64,000 nt of DNA from Rhizobium viscosum (lineage in GTDB: Bacteria > Pseudomonadota > Alphaproteobacteria > Rhizobiales > Rhizobiaceae). This document shows positions 30,230 to 39,601 of the stretch, piece after piece (within the stretch, counting starts at the first letter, position 1; each line of letters begins with the position of its first letter). The notes under the pieces were generated by a model. It was not told the origin of the DNA. It saw nothing but the letters and a program-made list of their open reading frames with translations, and searched no databases. A program made the translations under genes and the position numbers. The DNA is taken from the NCBI RefSeq assembly GCF_014873945.1, contig NZ_JADBEC010000001.1, positions 1,771,001 to 1,835,000 on the forward strand. The letters are read 5' to 3'.

Positions 30230-30904
30230 ATGAACGACACCGGGGAGAGCGCAAAAAAGAAGACCAAGCGTCCATCCGCCGAGCGAACCGCTCAGCGCGA
30301 TCCGGAGCGCACGCGCGCAGCCATTCTTGAAGCCGCGACGCGGGAATTTGCCGAAAACGGCATGGGTGGTGCGCGAGTCGATTCCATCGCCGAGCGTGCC
30401 GGCACCAATAAGCGCATGCTCTACCACTATTTTGGCGATAAGGAGCAGCTCTATCTACGCGTGCTGGAGGAAGCCTATGTCAGCATCCGCACAGCGGAGC
30501 GCGCACTGAATATCGGCACCCGCAGCCCTGAGGAAGGCATTGGGGAACTTGCTCTCTTCACCTGGCGCTACTTCCTGCAGCATCCGGAATTCCTTAGCCT
30601 TCTCGGCACGGAAAACCTGCACCGCGCCCGTTGGCTGCGCCAGTCCGTGCGGCTCAAGGAGCTGCATTCGCACCTGATCGGCGAGCTTTCGCAGGTGCTG
30701 GAAGAAGGTAAGAAGGCTGGCGTCTTCATCGAGACTGCCGATCCCCTGCATGTCTATCTGACAATCGCCTCACTTGGCTATTTCTACCTGTCCAACCAGT
30801 ACACGCTTTCGACGATCTTCGGCCGCGATCTCATCACGCCAGCCAACCTCGAGGCTTGGGAACGCCACATCGTTCACGTCACGCTCGCTTCGATAAAGCG
30901 CTGA
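30230..30904 (+). CDS. TetR family transcriptional regulator
   Basis: The 224-residue product has a TetR helix-turn-helix at about residues 28-72 (ILEAATREFAENG, then ARVDSIAERAGTNKRMLYHYFGDKEQLY) and a helical ligand domain with a C-terminal YxxxxYTLSTIFGRD segment. The N-terminus is lysine- and arginine-rich. It lies between two divergent catabolic operons, and matching palindromes occur on both sides, so it probably represses both until the sugar or a product binds. GGGGAAA lies ahead of ATG 30230. Confidence 0.9.
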   Translation: MNDTGESAKKKTKRPSAERTAQRDPERTRAAILEAATREFAENGMGGARVDSIAERAGTNKRMLYHYFGDKEQLYLRVLEEAYVSIRTAERALNIGTRSPEEGIGELALFTWRYFLQHPEFLSLLGTENLHRARWLRQSVRLKELHSHLIGELSQVLEEGKKAGVFIETADPLHVYLTIASLGYFYLSNQYTLSTIFGRDLITPANLEAWERHIVHVTLASIKR

Positions 30905-30927
30905 TTTTCAAAAAACCGAATTGGCTA

Positions 30928-30973
30928 TTGACAGCAATATTCCTCTTCTGCCATCAAGTAACTGTTTAGTTAC
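30928..30973 (+). promoter_or_regulatory. candidate promoter and TetR operator, dehydrogenase side
   Basis: TTGACA at 30928-30933 is a consensus -35. The perfect palindrome GTAACTgtttAGTTAC at 30958-30973 would lie over the start point. The -10 (about 30951-30956) is weak. The downstream gene starts at 31038. Confidence 0.55.
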
Positions 30974-31037
30974 CAACTCGGGAGGGTCGGGCCTGACTGC
31001 CCGCTCCCGATGCATAAAAGCTTCCAGGGAGGAAAAA

Positions 31038-32186
31038 GTGGCACGTTTGGGGATCATTTTGCACGGCGTTACCGGCCGTATGGGTTACAACCAGCACCTC
31101 GTTCGCTCGATCCTCGCCTTTCGCGATCAGGGCGGCATCACGCTGAAATCAGGCGAGAAACTGGAAATCGATCCGATCATCGTCGGCCGCAACGGCGCAA
31201 AGATGGAGGAGCTTGCCCGCAAGCATAATATCAAGCGCTGGTCCACCGATCTTGATGCTGCGCTCGCCAATCCCGATGACACCATCTTCTTCGATGCCGG
31301 AACGACGCTGATGCGCGCAGAACTGCTGTCCAAGGCGCTCGATGCAGGCAAGCACGTCTATTGCGAAAAGCCTATCTCCGACGATCTGCAGGTGGCGATC
31401 GACCTCGCCCGCAAGGCGCGCGGCTCCGGCCTCAAGCACGGCGTCGTGCAGGACAAACTGTTCCTGCCCGGCCTGCGCAAACTGGCGCTGCTGCGCGATT
31501 CCGGCTTCTTCGGCAAGATCCTCTCGGTGCGCGGCGAATTCGGCTACTGGGTCTTCGAAGGCGACTGGGGCGTCCCGGCCCAGCGCCCGTCCTGGAACTA
31601 CCGCAAGGCCGATGGCGGCGGCATCATTCTCGATATGCTGTGCCACTGGCGTTATGTGCTCGACAATCTCTTCGGCGAAGTAAAGGCCGTTTCGTGCCTG
31701 GGCGCCACCCATATTCCGCAGCGTATCGATGAACAGGGCAAGCCCTACAACTGCGACACCGATGATGCAGCCTATGCGACCTTCGAGCTGGAAGGCGGCG
31801 CGATCGCGCAGATCAACTCCTCCTGGGCGGTGCGCGTGCGCCGCGACGACCTCGTGACTTTCCAGGTGGACGGCACGCACGGCTCTGCCGTTGCCGGCCT
31901 CACCAAATGCTGGAGTCAGCATCGCGTCAACACGCCGAAGCCGGTCTGGAATCCCGACCAACCGCAGACGATCGATTTCTACAAGACCTGGGACGAAGTG
32001 CCGGATACGCAGGCCTTCGACAACGGTTTCAAGGCGCAGTGGGAGATGTTCATCCGTCACGTCGTCGAAGATGCTCCATGGCCCTACGGGCTGGAAGCCG
32101 GCGCCAAGGGCGTGCAGCTTGCAGAACTCGGCCTGAAATCCTGGGCCGAGCGCCGCTGGCTCGATGTTCCCACGCTGGAGTTCTGA
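31038..32186 (+). CDS. Gfo/Idh/MocA family oxidoreductase
   Basis: The 382-residue protein has the dinucleotide loop LHGVTGRMGYNQH (8-20) and the EKP motif at Glu110-Lys111-Pro112 (HVYCEKPISDD). The second domain has GGGIILDMLCHWRYVLDN, where the conserved Asp-x3-His motif normally holds the catalytic residues. GTG 31038 is preferred because GGGAGG ends 5 bases before it; the open frame runs back to 30921 through the operator, which is not credible coding sequence. It is first of a plus-strand operon. Confidence 0.87.
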   Translation: MARLGIILHGVTGRMGYNQHLVRSILAFRDQGGITLKSGEKLEIDPIIVGRNGAKMEELARKHNIKRWSTDLDAALANPDDTIFFDAGTTLMRAELLSKALDAGKHVYCEKPISDDLQVAIDLARKARGSGLKHGVVQDKLFLPGLRKLALLRDSGFFGKILSVRGEFGYWVFEGDWGVPAQRPSWNYRKADGGGIILDMLCHWRYVLDNLFGEVKAVSCLGATHIPQRIDEQGKPYNCDTDDAAYATFELEGGAIAQINSSWAVRVRRDDLVTFQVDGTHGSAVAGLTKCWSQHRVNTPKPVWNPDQPQTIDFYKTWDEVPDTQAFDNGFKAQWEMFIRHVVEDAPWPYGLEAGAKGVQLAELGLKSWAERRWLDVPTLEF

Positions 32187-32189
32187 GCC

Positions 32190-33353
32190 GTGACGACGAT
32201 CAATCTTCCCCTAGACGGCAAGATCATCCCCTATACGCTGACCGGCGCGCCGATCGAACTCAAGAAGCGGGATGCCAAGAGCTTCCCGCGCATTGCCTTT
32301 GCCGCCGCCCACGTCGTCGCCGATCCATTCGCCGACAATGATCCCTGGCTGACACCGGCGATCGACTGGGAACGTACCCTCGCCTTCCGCCATCGCCTCT
32401 GGGATCTCGGCCTCGGCGTTGCCGAAGCGATGGATACGGCGCAGCGCGGCATGGGGCTCGGCTGGCCGGAAGCCCGCGAACTGATCCGCCGGGCGCTTGC
32501 CGAAGCCGCCGGCCGCAAGGACGCACTCATTGCATGCGGTGCCGGCACCGACCATCTGACGCCCGGTCCCGATGTGACTATCGACACGATCATTAGGGCT
32601 TATGAGGAGCAGATCGAGACGGTGGAAGCCGCCGGTGGTCGCATCATCCTCATGGCGAGCCGCGCTCTTGCCGCCGCAGCCAAGGGCCCGGACGATTATA
32701 GCAAGGTCTATGACCGGATCCTTCGCCAGGTAAAAGAACCCGTCGTCATCCATTGGCTTGGTGAAATGTTCGACCCGGCGCTTGCGGGTTATTGGGGCAA
32801 TGGGGACCATCTGAAGGCAATGGAAACCTGCCTGCAGGTCATCGAAGCCAATGCCGCAAAGGTCGACGGCATCAAGATTTCGCTTCTTTCCAAGGAGAAG
32901 GAAGTGACTATGCGCCGGCAGCTGCCGAAAGGCGTGCGCATGTATACCGGCGATGACTTCAACTACGCCGAACTGATCGCTGGCGACGAGCATGGCCATT
33001 CGGATGCCCTGCTCGGCATCTTTGACGCCATCGCGCCTGCCGCTTCGGCCGCACTCGACGCGCTTGGCCGCAAGAGCAACCACGAATTCTTCGACCTGCT
33101 CGAGCCGACCGTTCCGCTGTCGCGCCACATCTTCAAAGCGCCGACCCGCTTCTACAAGACCGGCGTCGTTTTCCTCGCCTATCTCAACGGGTTGCAGGAT
33201 CATTTCACGATGATCGGCGGCCAGCAGAGCACGCGCTCGCTGACGCATCTGGCGGAGCTTTTCCGCCTTGCCGACAAGGCTCGGGTTCTCGCCGATCCGG
33301 AAGTCGCGACTAATCGGATGAAGCAGGTGCTTGCCGTCCACGGCGTTCACTGA
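32190..33353 (+). CDS. DUF993 protein (dihydrodipicolinate synthase-like)
   Basis: The 387-residue product belongs to DUF993, a branch of the DHDPS/KHG aldolase fold. The barrel strands include GVAEAMDTAQRGMGLGW, LIACGAGTDHL, PVVIHWLGEMFDP and VDGIKISLL, whose Lys is placed where these aldolases form the Schiff base. A lyase acting on a keto-sugar acid is likely but unproven. GTG 32190 starts 3 bases after the dehydrogenase stop. Confidence 0.82.
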   Translation: MTTINLPLDGKIIPYTLTGAPIELKKRDAKSFPRIAFAAAHVVADPFADNDPWLTPAIDWERTLAFRHRLWDLGLGVAEAMDTAQRGMGLGWPEARELIRRALAEAAGRKDALIACGAGTDHLTPGPDVTIDTIIRAYEEQIETVEAAGGRIILMASRALAAAAKGPDDYSKVYDRILRQVKEPVVIHWLGEMFDPALAGYWGNGDHLKAMETCLQVIEANAAKVDGIKISLLSKEKEVTMRRQLPKGVRMYTGDDFNYAELIAGDEHGHSDALLGIFDAIAPAASAALDALGRKSNHEFFDLLEPTVPLSRHIFKAPTRFYKTGVVFLAYLNGLQDHFTMIGGQQSTRSLTHLAELFRLADKARVLADPEVATNRMKQVLAVHGVH

Positions 33354-33384
33354 GCGTCGGCAATGGCAATGGGAGGGGAATGAC

Positions 33385-34215
33385 ATGCAGGTCGAAGGAC
33401 TTTCGATCAACCTTGCGACGATCCGCGAGCAGTGCGGCTTTGCCGAAGCCGTCGATATCTGCCTGAAACACGGCATCACCTCGATCGCGCCCTGGCGCGA
33501 TCAGGTCGCCAAGGCCGGCCTCGACGAGGCGGTGCGTATCGTCAAATCGAACGGTATCAAGCTGACCGGGCTCTGCCGCGGCGGCTTCTTTCCGGCGGCA
33601 AGCGAGGGCGAGTGGCAAAAGAACCTCGACGACAACAGACGGGCTATCGACGAGGCGGCGGCGTTTTCGGCCGATTGTCTCGTGCTCGTCGTTGGCGGCC
33701 TGCCCGGCAGTTCGAAGGATATCGTTGCGGCCCGGAAGATGGTGTTCGACGGCATCGCTGCCGTGCTGCCGCATGCGCAGGCTTCGGGCGTGAAGCTCGC
33801 GATCGAGCCGCTGCATCCGATGTATGCCGCCGACCGTGCCTGCGTGAACACGCTTGGCCAGGCTCTCGATATGTGCGAGCAACTCGGCGAGGATGTCGGT
33901 GTTGCCGTCGATGTCTATCACATCTGGTGGGATCCTGATCTTGCCAACCAGATTGCCCGTGCCGGACGCATGAAACGCATCTTTGCCCACCACATCTGCG
34001 ACTGGCTGGTGCCGACCAAGGACATGCTGCTCGACCGCGGCATGATGGGCGATGGCGTCATCGATCTCAAAGGCATAAGACGGATGGTGGAAGCCGCCGG
34101 CTTCTTCGGCGCGCAGGAGGTCGAAATCTTCTCTGCTGAGAACTGGTGGAAGCGTCCGGCCGATGAGGTGATCGCCACCTGCGTCGAGCGCTTCAGGAGC
34201 TGCTGCCAAGTCTAG
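33385..34215 (+). CDS. sugar phosphate isomerase/epimerase family (AP endonuclease 2 fold)
   Basis: The 276-residue TIM barrel has the metal-site residues typical of the group in LAIEPLHPMYAADRA, VAVDVYHIWWDPD, FAHHICDW and EVEIFSAENWW. Members interconvert keto- and aldo-sugars or dehydrate inosose. GGGAGGGG lies 6 bases ahead of ATG 33385. It follows the DUF993 gene by 31 bases in the same operon. Confidence 0.87.
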   Translation: MQVEGLSINLATIREQCGFAEAVDICLKHGITSIAPWRDQVAKAGLDEAVRIVKSNGIKLTGLCRGGFFPAASEGEWQKNLDDNRRAIDEAAAFSADCLVLVVGGLPGSSKDIVAARKMVFDGIAAVLPHAQASGVKLAIEPLHPMYAADRACVNTLGQALDMCEQLGEDVGVAVDVYHIWWDPDLANQIARAGRMKRIFAHHICDWLVPTKDMLLDRGMMGDGVIDLKGIRRMVEAAGFFGAQEVEIFSAENWWKRPADEVIATCVERFRSCCQV

Positions 34216-34261
34216 TTTTAAAATCCAATCGTTTCATCACGTATGAAGGAGGAATCATTCG

Positions 34262-35536
34262 ATGGAGAAACGCCGTTTTGCCCTAGTCGGCACCGGTAAC
34301 CGCGGCACCACGATGTGGGGCAAGGATCTGCTTTCCGGCTGGCGCGAGCATGTCGACCTGACTGCGATCGTCGAGAAGAATTCGCTGCGCGGCGAGCGCG
34401 CCCGCACCATGATCGGCAGCAACGCGCCGCTCTATGAAAACATCGATGCGATGCTGGCAGAGCAGAAGCCGGATCTGGCGATCGTTTGCACGCCCGACCA
34501 TACGCATGACGATATCATCGTGCGTGCCCTGGAATCCGGCATCGACGTGATCACCGAAAAGCCGATGACGACTTCGGTGGAAAAGATTCGCCGGATTCTG
34601 GATGCCGAAAAGCGCACCGGCCGCCGGGTCGACGTTTCCTTCAACTATCGCTATGCCCCGACGGCTGCAAAGATCAAGGAACTCCTGAATTCCGGCGAGA
34701 TCGGCCGCGTAACCTCGGTCGATTTTCACTGGTATCTCAACACCAAGCACGGCGCCGACTATTTCCGGCGCTGGCATGCCTATACGGAAAATTCCGGCAG
34801 CCTCTTCGTTCACAAGGCGACACACCATTTCGACCTTCTGAACTGGTATCTGGACAGCGACCCCGATGCCGTGACCTCCTTTGCCGACCTGCAGAATTAT
34901 GGCCGCAAGGGGCCTTTCCGCGGTCCGCGCTGCAAGCTCTGTCCGCACAGCCATGAGTGCGATTACTATCTCGATCTCGAAAATGATCCTTTTCTCGACA
35001 CGCTTTACGAGGATCCCTCGAAGATCGACGGCTATTTCCGCGACGGCTGCGTTTTTCGCGAGGATATCGACATTCCCGATACGATGGTTGTTTCGATCCG
35101 CTACCGAAACAATGTCCATGTCTCCTATTCGCTGAACACGTTCCAGCCGATCGAAGGTCATCATCTGGCTTTTAACGGCACCAAAGGCCGTATCGAAATC
35201 CGCCAATATGAAGCGCAGCCGTGGGAAGAGCCGAAGGAAGACACGATCCTGCTGATCCGCAACTTCCCGCACGGCAAGGAGGCCGTCGAGCGCATCACGG
35301 TGCCGCATTTCTCCGGCGGCCATTACGGTGGCGACGACCGAATGCGCAACATGATTTTCAAGCCCGATATGCAGGACAGGCTCGCGCAACGGGCCGGCAC
35401 ACGGGCCGGCGCCATGTCCGTGCTGTGTGGCATCGCGGCGCTGACAAGCTCGCGTACCGGCAAGGTCGTCAATATCTCGGACCTTATGCCGGAGCTTGCC
35501 AATGACGGTTCGCCGAACTCGCTGAAGGCGTCGTAA
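34262..35536 (+). CDS. Gfo/Idh/MocA oxidoreductase with Cys/His cluster
   Basis: The 424-residue protein has the Rossmann loop VGTGNRGTTMW (9-19), Glu99-Lys100-Pro101 and a C-terminal dehydrogenase domain. An insert holds CKLCPHSHEC (Cys224, Cys227, His229, His231, Cys233), spaced like a small metal site, which I do not recall as a core feature of the family. AAGGAGG precedes ATG 34262. It is 46 bases after the isomerase gene and probably last in that operon. Confidence 0.87.
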   Translation: MEKRRFALVGTGNRGTTMWGKDLLSGWREHVDLTAIVEKNSLRGERARTMIGSNAPLYENIDAMLAEQKPDLAIVCTPDHTHDDIIVRALESGIDVITEKPMTTSVEKIRRILDAEKRTGRRVDVSFNYRYAPTAAKIKELLNSGEIGRVTSVDFHWYLNTKHGADYFRRWHAYTENSGSLFVHKATHHFDLLNWYLDSDPDAVTSFADLQNYGRKGPFRGPRCKLCPHSHECDYYLDLENDPFLDTLYEDPSKIDGYFRDGCVFREDIDIPDTMVVSIRYRNNVHVSYSLNTFQPIEGHHLAFNGTKGRIEIRQYEAQPWEEPKEDTILLIRNFPHGKEAVERITVPHFSGGHYGGDDRMRNMIFKPDMQDRLAQRAGTRAGAMSVLCGIAALTSSRTGKVVNISDLMPELANDGSPNSLKAS

Positions 35537-35542
35537 GACGCT

Positions 35543-36553
35543 TCAGGCGGTGTTTTCCAGGTTTTCGAGAGTGAGCCGGTAAAGCAGGGGCTCGTCCTTG
35601 ATGAAGCGTTCAGCCTCATCTGCTGCCATTTCACCGAGGCGAGTGCGCTCGAGTCCGACGGCACCGGCGATATGCGGCGTCAGGAAGACGTTGGGCAGAT
35701 CGTAAAACGCCGATTCCGGTCCCGGTATTTCGGGATCGGTTACATCGATAATGGCGTCGATACGGCCGGTCTTCAGCACATCAAGCAAAGCATCTTCATC
35801 GATCAGCGCACCTCGCGCGGTATTGATCAGCGTCGCACCATCCTTCATCAGCGCCAGTTTTGCGGCATCGATCATATGGTAGGTGGACGGCAGTGATGGC
35901 GCGTGGAGGGAGACGATATCCGAATGACGCATGAGGTCGTCGAGCTCCACCTTGTACACGCCCATTCCGCGCGCCCGATCGGCATCGATAGTGGGATCGA
36001 AGAGAAGTACCTTGTAATCGAAAGGCTTCAGCAGATCGATGACGCGGCGACCGATGCGTGACGCACCGATAATTCCAACCGTGCGGCGATAATTGCCAAT
36101 AGCCTCACGCTGCATCGGATGGGTGCGATCGCGATGGCGGTCACCAACATAGATGTCACGGAAACGGAAGACATGTTTGCCGGCAAAGATGATTGCAGCG
36201 AGCGTGAATTCAGCGACCGGCACGGCATTGGCTTCGGCCGCATGGCTGACGATGACGCCGGCCTCGAAAATGCCGGCATCAACGAGACCCTTCACTGTTC
36301 CCGCCGCATGAACGATGAGCTTCAGCTTCGGCGCAAGCGCCAGAGCTTCGCGGCCGACATAGGGGGCGCCCCAGCCAGTGATCAGGATTTCCGCCTCGGA
36401 CAATAGATGCTTTGCCCGCTCGTCATCGAAGTGCTGGAGCGGTTCGGCATCGAGCAGACGCCCGATGCCATCCAGCCGGCGAAGGAGCGCCTCGGGCAGC
36501 ACATGCTCGGTGCGAGAGGGCTGCATGGCGAGGACAATGGCGGCACGGTTCAT
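35543..36553 (-). CDS. D-isomer-specific 2-hydroxyacid dehydrogenase
   Basis: The 336-residue product has the NAD loop TVGIIGASRIGRRV (third Gly spacing as GASRIG), catalytic Arg in NTARGALIDEDAL, the acidic partner in DVTDPEIPG and His in FLTPHIAGA. These enzymes reduce 2-keto acids or glyoxylate, or act on phosphoglycerate. ATG 36553 overlaps the stop of the DUF2264 gene (ATGA). It ends 6 bases from the convergent dehydrogenase gene. Confidence 0.88.
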   Translation of the reverse strand: MNRAAIVLAMQPSRTEHVLPEALLRRLDGIGRLLDAEPLQHFDDERAKHLLSEAEILITGWGAPYVGREALALAPKLKLIVHAAGTVKGLVDAGIFEAGVIVSHAAEANAVPVAEFTLAAIIFAGKHVFRFRDIYVGDRHRDRTHPMQREAIGNYRRTVGIIGASRIGRRVIDLLKPFDYKVLLFDPTIDADRARGMGVYKVELDDLMRHSDIVSLHAPSLPSTYHMIDAAKLALMKDGATLINTARGALIDEDALLDVLKTGRIDAIIDVTDPEIPGPESAFYDLPNVFLTPHIAGAVGLERTRLGEMAADEAERFIKDEPLLYRLTLENLENTA

Positions 36554-38412
36554 GACATATGTCCTGGCGCTTCGATGGCGCTGACGGTCACGCCGTTCTC
36601 GTTGACCAGCTTCTGGAGCGCAACAATATCGGGTGCTTTCGGTGGCGTGGTCCATGATCCCGATACGGCAGCCGGATCGTTTAACGCGAGCGCAGCCGTG
36701 ATCAGAACTGTCTCGCCGGCAGGAATTTCACCGCGCAGCTGCGGCACGAGCGTCTTGGAAACAATCATGTTCGTATTCGGCAGTGCTTTCTGTGCAAGGC
36801 CGTTTCGTTTGATCGACGAGCCCAAGTCGACGATGCCGGTAAAATCCACTTCGCCGATCGCATGAGCCGAGCCTTCAGCCGCTGAAAGCGTGTCCGCATC
36901 GAGATCGCGTTTGGCGATCGCGAAGCCGCCTTCCGCGGTCTGCAGCGGACGTGGTGTCGTGATGCGGTGAACGCGGATATGCCATGGGGCCGACGGTACG
37001 AGCCAGGTTTCGACCTTCACATCCTTGAAGGCCGACCATCTGGAATAAAGGATGTTGCCGGCGATCTTTGCCTCTTCATTGGTTTCGCGGACGCGGTAAT
37101 GCAGGCCGTCGTCACTGAAGGCGAGCGCGGAATCGAAGGCGCCAAGTGCGAAGGCACGCTCATCGGCTTCGACGCTGAAACCGTAGCGAGCGGAATAGGC
37201 GAACTTTGCGTATTTCTCCGTGCCGAAGCGCATCTGCAGGTTTTCCTGGCCTGAAGACAGCGCCACGACATCATTTCCGGCACGCATGACCACCATGCCT
37301 GGATGACGTTGCGGAACGACCTCAGGGGCTTGTTCAGGCGCCTTTTCCTCTGCGGTCCAGAAGGGATGATCCTCAGCAATGGCGAGCGGCAGGAAGGCCT
37401 TGAAGGCCCAATAGGGTGAGCCGGCAGAATTATAGCTCTCCGACATCAAGAGGTTCGGATAGCCGAAGCCGATGGAGAGAACGCCGTCGTGGCTGGTGAT
37501 CGGCTTGTCCTGCCACCAACGCAGATGCTCGAGGCAGAGATGCTTGACCTCGCCCCAGGGCAATGCCTCCAGATCGGCGAAGGCGAGCGCCGACCAGAAA
37601 CCGGCACAGGCGAAACGATAGGTGAGGCTGCGGCCGAAGGGGATTGTCGCACCATCGGCCGCAAACCAGTGACGGAAATCCTTGGCGAAGAGCACGGCAC
37701 GCTCGCGGTAGCGTCTGGCATAGTCGTCATCAACCAGCTTGGAATAGATCAAGCCGTAGAAATGCATGGCGAAGGGAATGTAGTGGTCGATGCGGCGGAT
37801 ATTACCGTCACGATACCACCCGTCGCCAATGTAGAAGCCCTCGAGTTCCTCAAGGTATTGCCTGGTCAGGCTGCGGTCGAAATCCGCGCCGAGGCGGTCG
37901 AGAGCGATATCGACGAAGATCCGGAAGAATTTCCAATTGTTGTCGGCATAGTCGAACTGCCGGACATGCTTGAAATAGGCGATGATGTTGTCGCGGGCGC
38001 GCTTGTCGAGCGGCTCCCAGATCTTGTCGGGCACCAGCGCCAGGGCAAAACCGAGGGCGGCGAGTTCCACCATGCGCTGGTCGCGTGCGTTGACCGTACC
38101 CCAATATTCGGGATGGGCCGGATCACAGCCATTCGCAAGACCTTCGGCAAAGCGGTGCCAGTGATCGAAAGCGTTCTTGCCGGCGCCGAGCGGCGCAAGA
38201 CCCCAGAGCGGACGGGCGAAGCCTTCGAGATCAGCAGCGGCCCGGTCGAAATGAGCGCCGGCGCCATCGAGGCGAACGCGGGCATTGCCATCTGAGAAGA
38301 AGGGAAGCAGCGGATTGAACAGATCGTTGACGGCGCGGATCATGTCGGCGCGGGTCTTCAGCGGGTTGCCTGCAAGCGGGTTGGCGCTGGCGGGATCATA
38401 GGTCATCGGCAT
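36550..38412 (-). CDS. DUF2264 domain protein
   Basis: The product has about 620 residues. The N-terminal 390 residues are helix-rich (RFAEGLANGCDPAHPEYWG, QFDYADNNWKFFRIFV, GDGWYRDGNIRRIDHYIPFAMHFYG), like an alpha/alpha barrel. The C-terminal part is a beta-sandwich region. No signal peptide is seen, so it acts in the cytoplasm, perhaps on imported oligosaccharides. Start could be GTG 38415, ATG 38412 or ATG 38406; none has a clear ribosome binding site and coupling to the lacI stop (TGA then GTG-ATG) is likely. Confidence 0.8.
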   Translation of the reverse strand: MPMTYDPASANPLAGNPLKTRADMIRAVNDLFNPLLPFFSDGNARVRLDGAGAHFDRAAADLEGFARPLWGLAPLGAGKNAFDHWHRFAEGLANGCDPAHPEYWGTVNARDQRMVELAALGFALALVPDKIWEPLDKRARDNIIAYFKHVRQFDYADNNWKFFRIFVDIALDRLGADFDRSLTRQYLEELEGFYIGDGWYRDGNIRRIDHYIPFAMHFYGLIYSKLVDDDYARRYRERAVLFAKDFRHWFAADGATIPFGRSLTYRFACAGFWSALAFADLEALPWGEVKHLCLEHLRWWQDKPITSHDGVLSIGFGYPNLLMSESYNSAGSPYWAFKAFLPLAIAEDHPFWTAEEKAPEQAPEVVPQRHPGMVVMRAGNDVVALSSGQENLQMRFGTEKYAKFAYSARYGFSVEADERAFALGAFDSALAFSDDGLHYRVRETNEEAKIAGNILYSRWSAFKDVKVETWLVPSAPWHIRVHRITTPRPLQTAEGGFAIAKRDLDADTLSAAEGSAHAIGEVDFTGIVDLGSSIKRNGLAQKALPNTNMIVSKTLVPQLRGEIPAGETVLITAALALNDPAAVSGSWTTPPKAPDIVALQKLVNENGVTVSAIEAPGHMS

Positions 38413-38415
38413 CAC

Positions 38416-39459
38416 TCACAGCTTGTCGGTATCGGGAACGGTGCCTCCGGCGACGGGAACGACCGCCTGGCAGATATGGCGGGCGGGAGCGGTCCTGTCG
38501 CGGTAGCGGGAGATCATCAGGGAGACGGCCTCGCGGCCAAGCGCTGCGCGGTCGACGCGCATGGTGGAAAGCCGGGGATTGGTCATGACGGCACAGGGCA
38601 GGTCATCGAAGCCGACGATCGCGAAATCTTCGGGAACGCGAAGGCCTGCTTCGGTGACGGCTTCGAGCACGCCGACGGCGATGAAATCATTCATGCAGAA
38701 GGCCGCCGTATATCCGGGATCTTCCGTGAGCATCGCGACCGTGCGCTCATGCGCCTCGCGGCTGGCGCTGCCCTGGAAGGTGAGCGGAACGAGCCGGCCT
38801 TCGGCACCGGGAACCGCGGCAATCGCCGCCTCGAAGCCCCGCACACGTTCGCGGATCGTGTGGCGATGCGAGCCGGTGAGATGCAGGATACGACGATGAC
38901 CGGCTTTCGTGAGCCGGCTCGTCGCCTCGTAGGCCCCAAAAAAATTGGAGGGCGAGACGCCATCGAGGCGGAGGCGCGGATCGGTACCGTTGACGAGAAC
39001 GGTCGGCGTTCCCGTCTCCTCCAGCCAGACCCGCAGCGTATCGCCGGGATCGATGCCGACGAGGAAAAGACCTTCGGCTTCCGCCGTCTGCATATATTCG
39101 CCGACGACGTCAGGCGTGGTGCGGTCCTCGCGCACGAGCCGCACCTCGAAAGGCATTCCGGCCTCGGCGGCACCGGCGCGAAGGCCCTCAACGATCGATT
39201 CGTAGAAGACGCTGAGGCCACCGGTCGCCCCGTCGCTGGCAATCAGGGCAAGCCCGCCGGGAACGCTTTCCGAAACAGCCTTCACCGGATAGCCATGGTC
39301 GGCGGCGACCTTCAAGATATGCCGCCGCACGCTTTCGCTGATACCGGGCTCATTGGCGAGCACCCGCGAGACTGTGGAAACGGAAACGCCCGCCAGACTG
39401 GCAATATCGGCCTGGCGCGGCTTTCTGATCTTGGTCCCGTTCATTTTGATCTCATTCAT
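38416..39459 (-). CDS. LacI family transcriptional regulator
   Basis: The 347-residue product has a LacI helix-turn-helix at about 16-38 (ADIASLAGVSVSTVSRVLANEPGIS) and a periplasmic-binding-protein-like effector domain to the end (FCMNDFIAVGVLEA, FAIVGFDDLP, RVDRAALGREAV). It probably controls the downstream DUF2264 and dehydrogenase genes and the divergent binding-protein gene. ATG 39459 is used; ATG 39444 is an alternative. Confidence 0.9.
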   Translation of the reverse strand: MNEIKMNGTKIRKPRQADIASLAGVSVSTVSRVLANEPGISESVRRHILKVAADHGYPVKAVSESVPGGLALIASDGATGGLSVFYESIVEGLRAGAAEAGMPFEVRLVREDRTTPDVVGEYMQTAEAEGLFLVGIDPGDTLRVWLEETGTPTVLVNGTDPRLRLDGVSPSNFFGAYEATSRLTKAGHRRILHLTGSHRHTIRERVRGFEAAIAAVPGAEGRLVPLTFQGSASREAHERTVAMLTEDPGYTAAFCMNDFIAVGVLEAVTEAGLRVPEDFAIVGFDDLPCAVMTNPRLSTMRVDRAALGREAVSLMISRYRDRTAPARHICQAVVPVAGGTVPDTDKL

Positions 39460-39481
39460 GCAGCAAAGATTATGCAAATTA

Positions 39482-39493
39482 TGCAAATTTGCA
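39482..39493. promoter_or_regulatory. palindrome in lacI/binding-protein intergenic region
   Basis: TGCAAATTTGCA is a perfect 12-base palindrome, preceded by another TATGCAAAT at 39471-39479. It lies 23 bases before lacI and 109 bases before the binding protein, so it could serve both promoters. Confidence 0.45.
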
Positions 39494-39601
39494 AGAGAAC
39501 TATAAATTCTTGCAAAGAGAAATTTTTTGCGTACTCTATCTGCCGAACGCTCGAAAAGACCATTGGAGGATGGCATCGAGCATCAGACAAAGGAGGAAAT
39601 C

